Source: Nitriliruptoraceae bacterium (lineage in GTDB: Bacteria; Actinomycetota; Nitriliruptoria; Nitriliruptorales; Nitriliruptoraceae). From it: a stretch of DNA of 5,792 nt. The notes below the pieces were generated by a model. The model searched no databases and had not been told where the DNA came from. It worked only from the letters and a program-made list of their open reading frames with translations. Within the stretch, counting starts at the first letter, position 1; every line of letters starts with the position of its first letter. Positions 5,613 through 5,792 of the stretch are shown one piece after another. Position numbers and translations under genes: made by a program. The stretch covers positions 1-5,792 of the forward strand of contig SLDB01000047.1 in the NCBI GenBank assembly GCA_007125475.1, written 5' to 3'.

Positions 5613-5792
5613 ATGACAAAGGCACGAACCAGGTGTGGACTGAAACCATTCGCGGCAATATTGGCCATGGCCATGATGCTCGCGGCGTGTGCCGCCGACG
5701 AGCCGGACGACGCCGCCGATGCGGTCCCGGCCGACGATGGTGACGACACGACCGTCGCCGACGACACCGACGACACCGATGACGCCGACGAC
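5613..5792 (+). CDS. Lipoprotein with Asp-rich linker, N-terminal fragment cut by window edge
   Basis: The first 60 residues of a secreted, membrane-anchored protein are visible; the gene runs off the right edge. A basic n-region (MTKARTRCGLK) is followed by a hydrophobic core (FAAILAMAMM) and a lipobox LAAC with Cys26, the residue that would be lipidated after signal peptidase II cleavage. After it comes a very acidic low-complexity segment: 16 Asp and one Glu in residues 29-60, mixed with Ala and Thr. Such a linker usually tethers a folded domain to the outer face of the membrane; in actinobacteria it often precedes solute-binding proteins of ABC transporters, but here the domain is not in the window and the function is unknown. 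The ATG at 5613 has GAGGA (5601-5605) seven bases upstream. It probably has its own promoter, given the 314-base gap and the hairpin before it. Confidence 0.85.
   Translation, partial: MTKARTRCGLKPFAAILAMAMMLAACAADEPDDAADAVPADDGDDTTVADDTDDTDDADD

Noticed and set aside
5276..5776. 166-codon minus-strand frame over the intergenic region and lipoprotein
   Set aside because: It is antisense to the lipoprotein signal peptide, which has a good ribosome site and lipobox; the Ser/Ala-rich start is the complement of the Asp repeats.

Overview
The window is high-GC, GC-biased-codon DNA with closely packed genes, GTG as well as ATG starts, an F420-type luciferase-like oxidoreductase and an Asp-rich lipoprotein. 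Together these suggest an actinobacterium (Actinomycetota). An Acidimicrobiia-like lineage would fit the lipoprotein style, but that is inference. No rRNA, tRNA, insertion sequence, phage gene or CRISPR array is visible.

Layout, left to right. (1) Positions 1-1864, minus strand: two tandem MFS transporter genes. The upstream one (314-1864) is complete and carries an extra ~100-residue cupin-like C-terminal domain. The downstream one (1-317) is only its N-terminal 105 codons, cut by the window edge; it is about two-thirds identical to the first over the aligned N-terminal part and its GTG overlaps the TGA of the first. (2) Positions 1865-2101: a divergent control region with a perfect 6-6-6 inverted repeat just upstream of the transporter pair. 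(3) Positions 2102-3169, plus strand: an LLM-class (luciferase-like, Mer-like) oxidoreductase. (4) Positions 3188-4246, minus strand, convergent with the previous gene: a beta-decarboxylating dehydrogenase of the isopropylmalate/isocitrate family with all main catalytic residues but an altered cofactor loop. (5) Positions 4247-4434: a second divergent control region. (6) Positions 4435-5298, plus strand: an extended SDR resembling uronate dehydrogenases. (7) Positions 5299-5612: a 314-base non-coding stretch with a strong hairpin, short direct repeats and two possible very short Cys-containing reading frames. (8) Positions 5613-5792 and beyond, plus strand: the start of a lipoprotein gene.

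The genes alternate in direction, so this is a set of at least four transcription units rather than one operon. Two related importers or exporters, a sugar-acid-type SDR, a 2-hydroxy-acid oxidative decarboxylase, a flavin/F420 oxidoreductase and a possible substrate-binding lipoprotein are compatible with uptake and oxidation of an organic or sugar acid. No substrate can be named from the sequence, and no dedicated regulator gene lies in the window. Nothing here is a clear new defence or mobile system. The most unusual items are the MFS-cupin-like fusion with its tandem paralogue and the non-standard cofactor loop of the dehydrogenase.
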